Below, piece after piece: positions 39,510 to 49,304 of a DNA stretch of 64,000 bases (its first letter is position 1; each line of letters begins with the position of its first letter). This DNA comes from Pycnococcus provasolii (taxonomy: Eukaryota; Chlorophyta; Pseudoscourfieldiophyceae; Pseudoscourfieldiales), in NCBI GenBank assembly GCA_049487715.1, contig CP150551.1:62001-126000 (forward strand), read 5' to 3'. The translations under genes were made by a program, and so were the position numbers. The notes below the pieces were generated by a model that was not told where the DNA came from, did no database searches, and was given only the letters and a program-made list of their open reading frames with translations.

Positions 39510-39752
39510 TATACGAGCGGTAGCGGGGTTTGAGCTCTAGCCTGATGGAGCGTAAACCTTGCGTTTGAGGAGCTCACGAGGATGGGCATTGTGCCGTTGA
39601 GCTGAGAAATGAACCCAATACCCTTGTAGGTACAGGGTTAAGCTAGCTTGGATCTGGAAGGAGGGGATCCGCTGTTGAGGGGAAATTGGGTTTCAAGCCG
39701 GGCAGATGGCTTAATCATGAAGGGAGGAGATGAAGTAGTTTTTTTGTAAACA
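39510..39752 (+). repeat. Split direct repeat A2
   Basis: The second copy of A1, same length. It is followed by a 16-bp spacer (CCCAACCCGCCCTCCC) before B2. Confidence 0.95.
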
Positions 39753-39768
39753 CCCAACCCGCCCTCCC

Positions 39769-39910
39769 GGTGGTCGCCTCCTTGTGAGGTGCCCGAAAGG
39801 GCTTCGGCTCGGCTCTCCGGATGCCAGCCGTTGACTGCGGAGGCGGGAATTTGAGGTTTTGGCAATCACATCAGCGTTTAGGCAATCCCTATCCTTGGGG
39901 GCTACTCAAA
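39769..39910 (+). repeat. Split direct repeat B2, right end of element
   Basis: The second copy of B1. It ends at ACTCAAA, after which host sequence (GTAAAATGAGG) resumes. Confidence 0.95.
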
Positions 39911-40408
39911 GTAAAATGAGGAAGATCCCTTGAAGATCCGCAGATTATTCAAGACCTTCACGGGAGAGGAAGTGAACTCACCTATGGCCCATTAGGGTTA
40001 GGGTAGGGCTGTTAGAGTTAGGCTGTTAGGGTTAGGCTGTTAGGGTTCGGGACTTCTATCGGGGCTAATATAAGAGTAGGAAGAGGGAGAGGGCGTTTGA
40101 CCAGCCCAGGAACTCATGAAACAGAGGCTCCCAGGTGCCAGGAAAAAGCTCCCCGCCCAAATCGCCAATGCTCTTCCCACGGGACCTTCCCACGGGAGGG
40201 GGTTTCAAACGGGTCTCCACGAACGACAGAACGAGAAGTTCCTCCCCGAGGTCGCCCGGCCTGTGGGTTTCCCGCCCCTTTATTTCCGCCTCCCACCTGC
40301 TTTCGCCATTTCGGTGGGCATTTCTTTCCCGGGATATTGCCTTTGAGCCATAAGTAGCAGTTGTTTGTTGTTGTTCATTCATTAATTGCGTTTACGTTAC
40401 ATTAGATT
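39911..40408. promoter_or_regulatory. RAD21 upstream region with telomere-type tract
   Basis: TTAGGG-type repeats lie at 39991-40050. The rest (40053-40400) has a CCCACGGGACCTTCCCACGGG duplication but no supportable ORF. Before the retrotransposon landed, this was probably the head-to-head promoter between RAD21 and the glutaredoxin-like gene. Confidence 0.5.
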
Positions 40409-42288
40409 ATGTTTTACTCGACGCAGATCCTTACGCGCAAAGGCCCATTGGGCACGATATGGGTCGCTGCACACTTAGATAAGAAACTCAAAAGAACGCA
40501 AATCTTTGAGACGAATATCGATGTCAGCGTTGGTGCGTTGCTTCTTGTTTTTGTTTGGTTTGGTTTGGTTCACTTAAATGTGGCTTTTTTTTTTTTGGCT
40601 AACTCTCTCTCTCCACCAACCACAACAAACATTCAGACTCCATCATGTTCCCCGAAGCGCCGCTCGCGCTAAGGCTCTCAGGACAGCTCCTACTCGGCGT
40701 CGTGCGCATATACAGCAGGAAGGTCAACTACCTCGCCCTCGACTCGCAGGACACGCTACTCAAAATCAAAAACACGTACAGAGTCGCAGGCGCAGAGGGA
40801 AACGCGGTGGACATGCCCACCGTCGACGACGACGGACAGTTCCTTACAGTCACGCTGCCCGAAAACTACGGACAACTCGACTTCTACGCCAACCAGGCGG
40901 GTCTGCACGACGTGTACCTCACCACCACCGGACCGGCTCTGCCAACCGCGTCAGCAGCTAACCCCGCAATCACAGGATCAGCCACGCCCGCACACTCGGG
41001 GGCCGCAGCCTCGGACTTCGAACCCATGCTCACGCCTTTCTCAGCGGGAGGCGCGGGTGACGACGAAGACGTCGACGCCGAGAAACTGAGACGGAGGTCG
41101 TCAGGTGTGAGCGACGTCGACGTGGAGAGGCTGAGACGCGACAGCCTCGCAAGCCCGGGCGTTGCTTCTCTGCCCGCAGACGACGACCTCATGCTTCCCA
41201 CGCCCACGCCAAGGTCAGGTGCTGGAACAGCACGTGGGCCCGACGACGGCGAGGGACCGGCTTTTGCCCTCGACGACGACGCGCTGCTCCCAATGCCCGG
41301 TGGCGGTGACGACGACGACCTGCTCCCATCTCCCGACAACGACGACGGTGGGATGCCCATGCCGTTCGCGGACGACGACGACCTGCTGCCGCCACCTGGT
41401 GGTGATGTCGACGACCACGTCAACGTGCTTCCACCCGCAGGTACGGGCACGGCGGCGGAAGCGGCGCAGCGCAAGCAGCGCAAGCCAGCCGCGAGCAGGA
41501 AACGACGCGCGCAGGTGGACAGCGCATCGACGATGCCGAATGCCACCATTCGACGCAACCTGAAGGATACGTCGTTTTGCACGCTGGCGCCACCTGAGAA
41601 GCGCGCGCGCTTGGGACGAAGTGCGTCCGAGATGCGCGCATTTGTGCTCGGAACGACGAGCTCGTTTGCCCCAGGTGCAATGCGTACCGCCTCGGCGTTC
41701 GTGGAGCGACGCAATGCCTTGTCGAGCGCACCCGTTTCCGCCGCGGCGGCGGCGGCGGCGACGCCGGCGGGCGGAGGCGCGCCGACGCCGGGAACGGACG
41801 ACGGCTTCGCGCCGAGCCCAGAGTACGACGACGACGCAGCTCCCCTTCCCATGGGCGATCTCGACGACGACATGCCTCTGCCAATGGACAACCTCGACGA
41901 CGACGAGCAGGTCGTCGCCGCGGCTGTCGAGGATGCTGGTGCCGCGGCATATCTGGGAGTGGAGGACGAACAGCCTATCGGTGATGGCGACGAGGATGCC
42001 GCAGCCGGCGGAACTGTGGTGACGAAGCGTGCTCGTGTGGTGCTCGCAAAGATCGTGGAGGCGCAGGACGCGAGCCCTGCACGTGCCGCACCGTCGCGCC
42101 GTCGCGGAGGTGAGACGCCTGCGAAAACGGCAACCGTGGATGCGGACGAGATTCTGCTGAAGGCTCCCGGCGTGACACGCCGTCAGGCGGCACAGGCGTT
42201 CTTCGACCTGCTCGTGTTGAAGTCGAAGGATAAGATTGAGTTGGAACAGGAAAAGGCGTTCTCTCACCTGTTTGTTAGTGCGCGATGA
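40409..42288 (+). CDS. RAD21: Cohesin kleisin subunit RAD21/SCC1 (one intron)
   Basis: The kleisin bridges SMC1 and SMC3 and holds sister chromatids together until separase cuts it. Exon 1 (40409-40532) encodes MFYSTQILTRKGPLGTIWVA and the DKKLKRTQIFETNI block. A 104-nt intron (40533-40636, GTGCGT..TCAG) joins DVSV to DSIMFPEAPLALRLSGQLLL, the conserved N-terminal SMC3-binding fold. The middle is disordered and rich in repeated DDDDLLP/MPM acidic blocks. The C-terminal winged helix (VTRRQAAQAFFDLLVLKSKD) binds SMC1. About 591 aa. A meiotic REC8 paralogue is possible, but the N-terminus reads as RAD21. It is convergent with the HisC gene. Confidence 0.93.
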
Positions 42289-42530
42289 TGACGAGGAGGA
42301 TGAAAAGTTCGCCATCTTGTTTTTGTTTGCGATAGAGAGAGAGAGAGAGATGAGATGAGAGAGAGACAAATCGAGTGAATGAGTGAGTGAGTGAGAAAGT
42401 ACAAAAGAAAAAAGGAAAAAAAGAAGAAAGAAAAACCCAAGAAAAGATCCCATTCCATTCAAAAGAAGATTTTAAAAACAGTTTGTTTTGTTTCTGTTAA
42501 AATTTGTTACGAAGATTGACACATTTCATT

Positions 42531-43916
42531 TCAGCTGCTCAGCACCGCGCGCAAGCCATCGAGTAGACGGTCTGTGTGCTGCGGCGTTCCCACGGAGATG
42601 CGAATGTAGTTGTCGAGCAGTTTTGTTGAGTAGTGGCGCACCATGATCCCGTGCTCCGTCATGAGCTGATCTTTGATCGCCTTTCCTCCCATGGGAGAGA
42701 GCACCTTACACAGAATGAAGTTCGCCGCCGAGCTGTGAGGCTGCAGGGAGCTCGCGAACGGCTCGTCACGAAGCAGCTCGTACATACGGCTCTTTTCGGA
42801 AAGCAGCTTCTGCTTCACATCCTCGAGGTACTCCGGATTAGACAGAGCCGCCACCGCCGCCGTCTCAGATGCAACGGAAACATTGTACGGCTGCTTGCAT
42901 CTCCACAGGAATTCTGCGAGGTTGTCGGGGAAGATTCCGTATCCAACACGCATGCCCGCGAGACCCGCGCGCTTGCTGAAGGTGCGCAGCACGCACAGGT
43001 TGTCGTGCTCGAGGCACCAAGGTGCACGCGTGGGAATGCCCGCAAACTCGATGTAAGCTTCGTCAAGCACGACGACGGCGTTGTTCCTTCTCGCGGCGGC
43101 GAGCACGCTCAGCAAGTCACCATCCGAAAGCATCGCGCCGTCTGGGTTGTTGGGGCACGCCAGGAAAACCATTTTAATGTTTTTGCTCGCGTCGTCGAGG
43201 AGCGCGTTCACGGCGTCAACGTCGACGGCGAACGACGGGAGTCCCGTGCCGTCGTCGTCGACGGGCGTTCGAGGGAGCGTGTGCACGCCGCATCCGTGCA
43301 CTTCTGCGTCGAACGAGTACATGCCGAACGTCGGCGGGCAGTCGACGAGCGTGTCCTTGCCCGGTTCCATGACAACTCGTATGAGAAGGTCGATGAGTTC
43401 GTCTGCGCCACATCCGACGAGAACGTTGTAGGGTGGAACTCCCGCCTCTTCCGCTAGCAGCGCACGCAGACGTCTGCACTCCGGGTCGGGGTAGATCTCC
43501 GGGAACGACAGTTTGGAGAGAGCCTCGCTGACTTCCGGCGGCGGTCCGTACGGGTTTTCGTTGGCGTCAAGTTTGACGATATCCTTGGGTTCACGTCCTA
43601 GTTTGGCGGAGAGGACGTCGAACGGCTCGATGGGCGTGTACGGCGCCTGGTTGAGGAGGTGCGTGCGCACGTACGGCGACGACGACGAAGACGAAGCTGC
43701 TGCTGCTGCTGCTGATGCTGATGTGCTGCAGGTTCTCGTAGTAGGCATCATCATCATCTTCCTCACAGAACAAGAAATCGAACTAGAAGGTGGTCTGATA
43801 AGAATTCGACGAATTCGAATTCGACGAGGAGGAGGAGATGCACATGAGAATGTCACCTTACCAGAAGAAGATGAGCAACTACTGAAAGGAGATTGATATC
43901 GGAAGGAGGACATCAC
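42531..43916 (-). CDS. HISC: Histidinol-phosphate aminotransferase, plastid-targeted
   Basis: A 461-aa class-I/II PLP aminotransferase. It converts imidazole acetol phosphate and glutamate to histidinol phosphate in histidine synthesis. Residues 1-85 are Ser/Arg-rich with Ala runs, as in a plastid transit peptide; the enzyme then starts at YTPIEPFDVLSAKLGREPKD. Visible motifs are KLDANENPYGPPPEV, GCGADELIDLLIR, ACPNNPDGAMLS, VVLDEAYIEFA and FSKRAGLAGMRVGYG with the PLP Lys (~315). Near the C-terminus are VRHYSTKLLDNYIRISVGTP, whose Arg binds the substrate phosphate or carboxylate. Length fits the family plus the transit peptide. It is head-to-head with eL36. Confidence 0.93.
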   Translation of the reverse strand: MMSSFRYQSPFSSCSSSSGKVTFSCASPPPRRIRIRRILIRPPSSSISCSVRKMMMMPTTRTCSTSASAAAAAASSSSSSPYVRTHLLNQAPYTPIEPFDVLSAKLGREPKDIVKLDANENPYGPPPEVSEALSKLSFPEIYPDPECRRLRALLAEEAGVPPYNVLVGCGADELIDLLIRVVMEPGKDTLVDCPPTFGMYSFDAEVHGCGVHTLPRTPVDDDGTGLPSFAVDVDAVNALLDDASKNIKMVFLACPNNPDGAMLSDGDLLSVLAAARRNNAVVVLDEAYIEFAGIPTRAPWCLEHDNLCVLRTFSKRAGLAGMRVGYGIFPDNLAEFLWRCKQPYNVSVASETAAVAALSNPEYLEDVKQKLLSEKSRMYELLRDEPFASSLQPHSSAANFILCKVLSPMGGKAIKDQLMTEHGIMVRHYSTKLLDNYIRISVGTPQHTDRLLDGLRAVLSS

Positions 43917-44406
43917 TCACTCAAGCCGAGAGCGAGAGGAGAGGAGAGGAGACGGAAGATGGGCGTAATTTCCGGAAGTCGGCGCCACAAGAGGCCCTGC
44001 AAGGAACGAACGAACCCGCCGCCACGAACGAAACCAACACAAGACACGTCGTCGAAATCCTAACCCTAACAAGGGGAATCAAAGTTAAAACCCTAACCCT
44101 AGGCTGGTAACCCTAACCTTTACTCCGACATGAAACCCTAACCTGATAAAACCCCCAAACTCCCCTCCTGGATCTCCCCTCCTACTCCGAAACCCTAACC
44201 TGAACCCCTGAAACACCTGAAACCCCCAAACAGGAACCCCCAAAAAACTCCCCCGCCACCTGGACCTGGCCCCTCCCCTCTCAGATCTACGGGGATTGTT
44301 CTGAGGGGATACCGGTTGGCTCTTTTTCTTTCAGCGCCGCCCCTCTCTCCGGGTCCCATCGGTGTTTCCAACCAGGGCACTCAACAGAACGAACCAAGCA
44401 GTTGTC
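43917..44406. promoter_or_regulatory. HisC/eL36 divergent promoter with CCCTAA tracts
   Basis: CCCTAACCCT-type motifs recur at 44058-44070, 44090-44120, 44133-44142 and about 44192, mixed with CCCCCAAAC. This is the densest telomere-type tract next to a ribosomal protein gene here and resembles plant telo-boxes (AAACCCTAA). No gene is seen. Confidence 0.5.
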
Positions 44407-45034
44407 ATGGCGGCGTCAGGCATGATGGAGGGGATGGAGAAGGGACACGTCGTCACGAAACTCGAAGGCGTGCACAAGAAGGCGCCGTCGCGAAGGCGTG
44501 GACACCTCGGAAAACGCACAAAGGTATGTAGGTTTTAGGTTGTTAGATGTTGATCGGAAGTCGCGGGGAGGGAGCTCTTATTTCGTTCTTTTCTGCTCGT
44601 CGCGTCTTCGTTGCGTTGGTGTTGTTATTGGTGGTGGTGATGATGATATGCGGGTACTGGCGATGTCGTCTGTCCTCGGCGGCGGATGTGCTGTTGGATG
44701 TGTGGTGGGTGATTTGGAGTGGAATGACAACGGCATGATGCCGAATGGCAAGACAGGGTCCCCCTCCCTGTAGTGTCGTGCGACGACGAGTCGACACAAA
44801 ACAAAGAAACTAACAAAAGTCACACCAACCACACTCATAAACAAACAGTTCGTGCGCGAGCTCGTGCAGGAGGTGATGGGACTGGCACCGTACCAGAAGC
44901 GCATCCAGGAGCTTCTCAAGGTTGGACGCGACAAGCGCGCGCTCAAGCTTGCGAAGAAGAAGCTGGGAACGCACGGACGCGCGAAGCGATGCCGCGAGAA
45001 CATGGCTGCCCTGCTCCGCAAGGCGCGCAAGTAA
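44407..45034 (+). CDS. RPL36: Cytosolic ribosomal protein eL36 (one intron)
   Basis: A 60S subunit protein of about 100 aa. Exon 1 (44407-44523, 39 codons) encodes [20 protein letters not shown] and ends in [14 protein letters not shown] 325-nt phase-0 intron (44524-44848, GTATGT..ACAG) follows. Exon 2 (44849-45034) encodes [38 protein letters not shown] and ends [10 protein letters not shown]. All family blocks are present and the length is normal. The intron has no convincing paired C and D boxes, so I do not call a snoRNA. It is convergent with the PsbP-like gene. Confidence 0.95.
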
Positions 45035-45194
45035 GTGTGACGCGTTTGTTCCCAACACTTCTTGGGCATACTGTGTAAACCGAGACGGCTTTCGCTTTTG
45101 GAAAAACAAAAAATAAACACACACACACACACTGTTATTTATTATAAAAGAAAAGAAAAAAGAAACAACACACACAAAGAAAGACACACTTCAT

Positions 45195-46022
45195 TCAGCG
45201 AAGGAGCTTGAAGCTTTTCGCCGTCGCCTTCAACATCGTGTCATACTCACCCTTGCTTGCGTTGGGTACCTGTGCCGTGAGAGTGAAGAGCGCCTGCGAG
45301 ACGCCGTTCGAGCCGACGCCAACTGCGGAAAAGAAGGTCCTGTCAAAACCTTCCGGTCCTGGCTTTTCCACCGTGTACGTCACCTGGTATATTCCTGCAT
45401 TATCTGACGCATCTACCACAGCCGCCGTCGGCTCCAAGCACGGCCCCTTGTTGTTGGACGGCGCCTTGCAGAGGTACGCGCGGTCGAGTGGCGCGACGAT
45501 GTTCTGCAGCGCAAACTCGAGCGGCGACCCGAACGCGCCCATTTTTGTGAACTCCACGCTCGTCCCTGCGACGATAACGCTCACGCTAACCTCCGGCTTA
45601 TCTTTCAGGTAGAAGACGGTAACGTTTTTGTTTCCAGGTACCCTCGTGTTGACCTGTTCCCACTCGCCCTTTTCGTTGGAGAGTTTCAGCTCGTAGCTTT
45701 GTTTCGTGTCGACAAACGTGCCGTCGGCGTTCAACGTGCCAATAATGTTAGGATCTTCGTCGGCGAGCGCCGCGCCAACGCTTGGCGTCAGCAGAGTCGT
45801 GAGAAGGGCGGCGGCAGCGCCCGTTCCCTGGATCAGCACGTTGCGTCGCTTCGACAAGCCGTTTGTGCCTTGCGCATGTCGTTGTGCCGATGCCGCCGAT
45901 CCGCCAGCCATCACCACGACTTTTGTGACACGTGTTCTTCTGCACGCATTATCCTGAGAAAAGCGCCGACTAGAGCTACGAGGCATCGTAGAAGACCGAG
46001 CATTCGTACTATAGGCCGACAT
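45195..46022 (-). CDS. PsbP-domain thylakoid lumen protein
   Basis: 275 aa from the ATG at 46022 (MSAYSTNARSSTMPRSSSRR); the frame is open to 46121 but that part is UTR-like. A bipartite targeting signal is visible. A Ser/Arg-rich transit peptide is followed by a twin-arginine lumen signal (SKRRNVLIQGTGAAAALLTT) with an ALA cleavage site before DEDPN. The mature part has the PsbP fold features YELKLSNEKGEWEQVN, VSVSVIVAG, MGAFGSPLEFALQNI and a C-terminal AKSFKLL. PsbP-domain proteins assist photosystem II or I assembly and oxygen evolution. This looks like one of the PPD paralogues rather than the canonical 23-kDa PsbP. It is head-to-head with RRP36. Confidence 0.8.
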   Translation of the reverse strand: MSAYSTNARSSTMPRSSSRRFSQDNACRRTRVTKVVVMAGGSAASAQRHAQGTNGLSKRRNVLIQGTGAAAALLTTLLTPSVGAALADEDPNIIGTLNADGTFVDTKQSYELKLSNEKGEWEQVNTRVPGNKNVTVFYLKDKPEVSVSVIVAGTSVEFTKMGAFGSPLEFALQNIVAPLDRAYLCKAPSNNKGPCLEPTAAVVDASDNAGIYQVTYTVEKPGPEGFDRTFFSAVGVGSNGVSQALFTLTAQVPNASKGEYDTMLKATAKSFKLLR

Positions 46023-46137
46023 GACAACAAATATATACTGTAAGAGCGCGGGGAGTGATTTGTGGCCCGAGAGAGAGAGAAAAATCAGGGGAGGACAAAA
46101 AAAAAATATCTCAGAAATCAAAGGGAGGAGAATCTCG

Positions 46138-46187
46138 TTAGGGTTAGGGTTACTGAGTTAGGGTTAGGGTTACTGGGTTAGGGTTCT
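46138..46187 (+). repeat. TTAGGG-type tract in PsbP-like/RRP36 promoter
   Basis: Three GTTAGGGTTAGGGTTACTG-like units lie in the 285-bp head-to-head spacer (46023-46307). Confidence 0.85.
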
Positions 46188-46307
46188 CCTGGAGCCATCC
46201 CAGGTGTGAAATCATTTCCTCCCTCCCTTTCCCGTGGTGGTGGTGGTGTGGCTTTTGGCGGCGGCGTGTCCTCGTCGTCGATTCTCGCTTGAAAGAGTCT
46301 CTTGGCT

Positions 46308-47108
46308 ATGTTTTCGTCAGGGTTCTTTGACGCAGTCGTTGACGTCAAGGACCTTACCTACAATTACAATGAACAAAACATGACGACTCGTTTGTCAACG
46401 AAGAAGTCGCGCAATCATAAGCGTCTGGGAGCCTCCTCACTTCACGCAGAAGATGAAGCGCACTCGTCATCGGACGACGATGATAACGATACGGCGGCAG
46501 CAGCAGCAGCTAGCGGTTTGGGGTTTAAGTCGACCACCTCGTCGTCGAAGAGTAAAAAGTCAAAAAGTAAACCGATGGAAGCGTCGACGAAACGACCTGT
46601 TGGCTTACTAGACAAATCCGCACAAAAACCAGCCAAGAAACGGTCGATTGACCCCCGGTTTAACGAACTGTGCGGTGAACTCGACGCAGGGGCGTTTCGA
46701 AAGTCGTACGGATTCATCTACGACGACCACCTGCAGAACGACGCCGCGGGAATACAAAAGGCACTCAAGCGCACAAAAAGCAAGACGAAGAAGGAGGAAC
46801 TCCAAGAGGCGCTCAACTCCGTCAAGCTGACGATGAAGGAGGACGCAGGTCGGCAGAAGAGACGGATGGATGAGCAGAAGGCGAAACAACTGCTTGCGGG
46901 GAACGCGCCAGGAGGTGGCGGCGGAGACGCCGCGGCGAGAGGAGAGAAGAAGAAGTTCCACGTCACCAAGTCGAAGCAGAGGGAGGCTTTGCTAAAGGTG
47001 AAGTACGATCGTCTGAAGAAGGAGGGGCATTTGGACAAGTGGCTCGAGGGTAAGCGGCGCAAGGTGGCTGCGAAGGAGCGCAAGAGGCTTCCTCAAAGTC
47101 GTCCTTAG
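46308..47108 (+). CDS. RRP36: Ribosome biogenesis protein RRP36
   Basis: 266 aa from the ATG at 46308. RRP36 acts in the nucleolus in early 35S pre-rRNA cleavages (A0-A2) toward the small subunit. Family blocks are IDPRFNELCGELDAGAFRKSYGF, HLQNDAAGIQKALKRTKSKT (the helical core), KKKFHVTKSKQREALLKVKY and the basic tail KKEGHLDKWLEGKRRKVAAK. The N-terminal 100 residues are low-complexity (Ser/Asp/Ala). No intron. The stop is 48 bp from the stop of the convergent cL38 gene. Confidence 0.9.
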   Translation: MFSSGFFDAVVDVKDLTYNYNEQNMTTRLSTKKSRNHKRLGASSLHAEDEAHSSSDDDDNDTAAAAAASGLGFKSTTSSSKSKKSKSKPMEASTKRPVGLLDKSAQKPAKKRSIDPRFNELCGELDAGAFRKSYGFIYDDHLQNDAAGIQKALKRTKSKTKKEELQEALNSVKLTMKEDAGRQKRRMDEQKAKQLLAGNAPGGGGGDAAARGEKKKFHVTKSKQREALLKVKYDRLKKEGHLDKWLEGKRRKVAAKERKRLPQSRP

Positions 47109-47156
47109 TGGTTCTGTGCAATATTGTTGTTGTAACATCATAATATGTCGTCTTGT

Positions 47157-47833
47157 TTACTTCTCCACCACCGTGAGCACCGGCGGTGCGTTCTCGAGCG
47201 CCTTCTTCAGGTCGGGGTACTCCTTCGTTCCTCCACGCCTCCTGTCGCTCGGGTTGGTCTGTTTATTATTTTTGTCGTTGGGTTTGGTTTGGTGTAGGTG
47301 AGCAAACGTTTGGAAGGCGTTTGGTTGGTTGGCTTGGCTGAGGCACATCACAACACATGAAGTTTGCTGCGACAAAAAGGTCAGCAGGCGCACTTCGCAC
47401 CCACCTGTGCGCCTGGTGAATGAACATCAAACCAAACCACCCACCCACCTTTCTCTGGCCAACCTCACCTAACCACCACGTAACTGCCTGAAAAATAAGT
47501 ACACAAACCAAAACGCAATCACAAACCACACACCACGCACAAATAACATAAAGATACACGCTAAAAAAGCAAAAGCAAAAATACCCCCTGTACAAAGTCG
47601 CTAACCCAGTCATCACCCACCCCCCTGTACAATCATACCCAACCAAAAATAACCACAAACACAAAAACAAATCACAAACACAAAAACAAATCACATACCT
47701 TCTTGGGTCGACGGTGCGTCATGAGCTTCACCGCCTTGTGCTTGATCATCGACGCGGGAAGACGACGAGGAGCAGCGGATGAAAGACCAGGAGAGAAAGC
47801 AGAGGAACGCCCGGTGAGCATTAAAGCAGGCAT
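47157..47833 (-). CDS. PSRP6: Probable plastid ribosomal protein cL38 (PSRP6), two exons
   Basis: A 78-aa protein from exon 1 (47833-47699, 45 codons: MPALMLTGRSSAFSPGLSSA and on to KLMTHRRPKK) and exon 2 (47258-47157, TNPSDRRRGGTKEYPDLKKA and on to PPVLTVVEK). They are separated by a phase-0 440-nt intron with GTATGT..ACAG ends. A transit-like N-terminus is followed by RPKKTNPSDRRR..EYPDL. This resembles the RP+KT..+DIRR..P.VYP core of plastid-specific ribosomal protein 6 in the plastid 50S subunit. The gene is too short and divided to show as one long ORF. The splice model is clean; the family name is less certain. Confidence 0.55.
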
Positions 47834-48539
47834 GGCGAGGAGTTTTTCCGGATGAATGGCGGCCTCGGAGGAAACCGGGGTGTTGTGTGGCTCTTGGTTG
47901 GTGGCGAGGGAGGGGACCCCCAGGAAGGGTTCGAGCACCCTATCCACAACACCTCCCCCTGGGGAGCCCCTGGGGGTTCTTTCGTTTTCGTTTTCGCTTT
48001 CGCTTTCGTTTCCCAACCCCGAATAACTGAAGGAACGGCCTTGGCCTTGCCTGGAGGGTTCCCTCAAGACTGTAGCTCGCCTTGACTGACCGTTTGCTGA
48101 CTCTGGGTTTGTTGTGTAAAAAAAAAGGAACGCTGTCCAAACGTTACTTGTCACTTAACTACTTAACCAACCACTACTTGACTCTCCTCGGCTTATACGT
48201 ATGCACTGCAGACGCCACTGCGAAGTACACCACAAGCACGTAAAAGCTTGTCCGAGTGAAGGGCACCGGGGTAACCGGGCCTCCCCCTCTTACCTCAGCC
48301 CACTCTTGGCACCGGGACCTTCCCCCGGGGCCACTTTATTCCTAAGTCCTAACTGTCTCTTCTCCTCCCCTTCTGACGCGTTGCCGCCACCTCCTTCCAT
48401 CGGCCGCGCAGCGCCTCTTTCTCTTAACCCCCAAACACATCAAACACATCAGTGCACCCTCCGGGCATGACAAGGGCACCGCCTCGTAGCGGTCATCCCC
48501 GCAGGCACACGGCTGTTCACCGCACCTCCAAACGCTCAC
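47834..48539. other. Spacer between cL38 gene and retrotransposon remnant
   Basis: It holds (TCGTTT/TCGCTT)n-like repeats at 47970-48010, which can encode Lys/Arg/Glu repeats on the minus strand, and GC-rich GGGCACCGGG..CCCCGGGG blocks at 48260-48330. I see no supportable gene. Confidence 0.4.
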
Positions 48540-48786
48540 CCGACCAGACGTGACGTGGGTCCGACACAATGGCCAGTGGCACTAACATGGTGCCGCCGGG
48601 TTATTGCGGATGCCGGAGGGTGGTTCATGAAGCGTGATGCCGTGGATCTGTACTTCAAGACGGACCCGGATACCATCCTCTATGCGCTCTCGCATCTCGG
48701 TGAACGTCTCGGCCTGCAGCGCGTCGGCGCCGCGCCATTGCCCGCCTCGTGACCCGCCCGCCCTCCCTTCTTCTGTTGGTGAGATG

Positions 48787-48916
48787 GTGGGCAACATGGA
48801 CGGTAGGCGATCAGCAGCCAGCCTGGCACTGTCACCTGCTCCCATGTTGGAAGGGTATAGGGTCTTTTTTTGGGCACACCTTCTTCCCTCACAGCCCATC
48901 CGGCTGGGCCAGGAAA
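48787..48916 (+). repeat. B1 repeat of the second YR element
   Basis: A 130-bp unit (GTGGGCAACATGGACGG..CTGGGCCAGGAAA) matching 49175-49304 without length difference. Confidence 0.9.
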
Positions 48917-49174
48917 GAAGAGAGCGGAGCAAGGTATGGCAGTGACGGCACGCCCGTCACCATATACCCACGTTTCCGCAGTGCATGCAAGGTGTTTGGC
49001 ACCTAGCGGTCTGAGCATCGGGGGACCGTTCAGGGGATAGGAAGGGTCCCCGAGTGCGCGAACAGACAGGGTTAACATTGGTTAATAAGTTGGGAGAGCC
49101 GGCTAGGTACTGGAGAGCCGGCACGTTGTCCTAGGTCTTTTAGTTTTTCTTTAATACACCCGCCCTCCCACCCA

Positions 49175-49304
49175 GTGGGCAACATGGACGGTAGGCGATC
49201 AGCAGCCAGCCTGGCACTGTCACCTGCTCCCATGTTGGAAGGGTATAGGGTCTTTTTTTGGGCACACCTTCTTCCCTCACAGCCCATCCGGCTGGGCCAG
49301 GAAA
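49175..49304 (+). repeat. B2 repeat of the second YR element
   Basis: The second copy of the 130-bp unit. It is preceded by ACACCCGCCCTCCCACCCA, similar to the A2-B2 spacer of the first element. Confidence 0.9.

Larger units (their letters stand above)
34209..39910 (+). mobile_element. DIRS-order (Ngaro/PAT-like) YR retrotransposon with split direct repeats
   Basis: The termini are split direct repeats in the order A1 (34209-34451), internal ORFs, B1 (39368-39509), A2 (39510-39752), a short spacer, then B2 (39769-39910). A copies are 243 bp, B copies 142 bp, with no length difference within a pair. This A1-B1A2B2 layout is the hallmark of Ngaro/PAT/Kangaroo-type DIRS elements, which integrate by tyrosine recombinase through a circular intermediate and leave no target duplication. 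The interior encodes a decayed gag/RT region, an intact-looking RNase H region and a tyrosine recombinase. Near-identical repeats indicate a fairly recent insertion, but the RT and YR frames are broken. Confidence 0.92.
48540..49304 (+). mobile_element. 3' remnant of a second YR (DIRS-like) retrotransposon
   Basis: A recombinase C-terminus is readable at about 48555-48752 (WCRRVIADAGGWFMKRDAVD then LYFKTDPDTILYALSHLGER). It aligns with the DIRS element at 39.2 kb, including the VDLY nucleophile. It is followed by B1 (48787-48916), an A2-like segment (48917-49174) and B2 (49175-49304). The left repeat and the gag, RT and RNase H genes are missing. The repeat sequences differ from those of the 34-40 kb element, so this is another family in the same order. 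Confidence 0.8.

Noticed and set aside
40053-40400. Overlapping ORFs on both strands upstream of RAD21
   Set aside because: Mutually overlapping frames in a GC-rich promoter with no family similarity or codon preference.
44524-44848. Box C/D snoRNA in the eL36 intron (GTGATGATG present)
   Set aside because: No convincing CTGA D box with terminal stem at a suitable distance.
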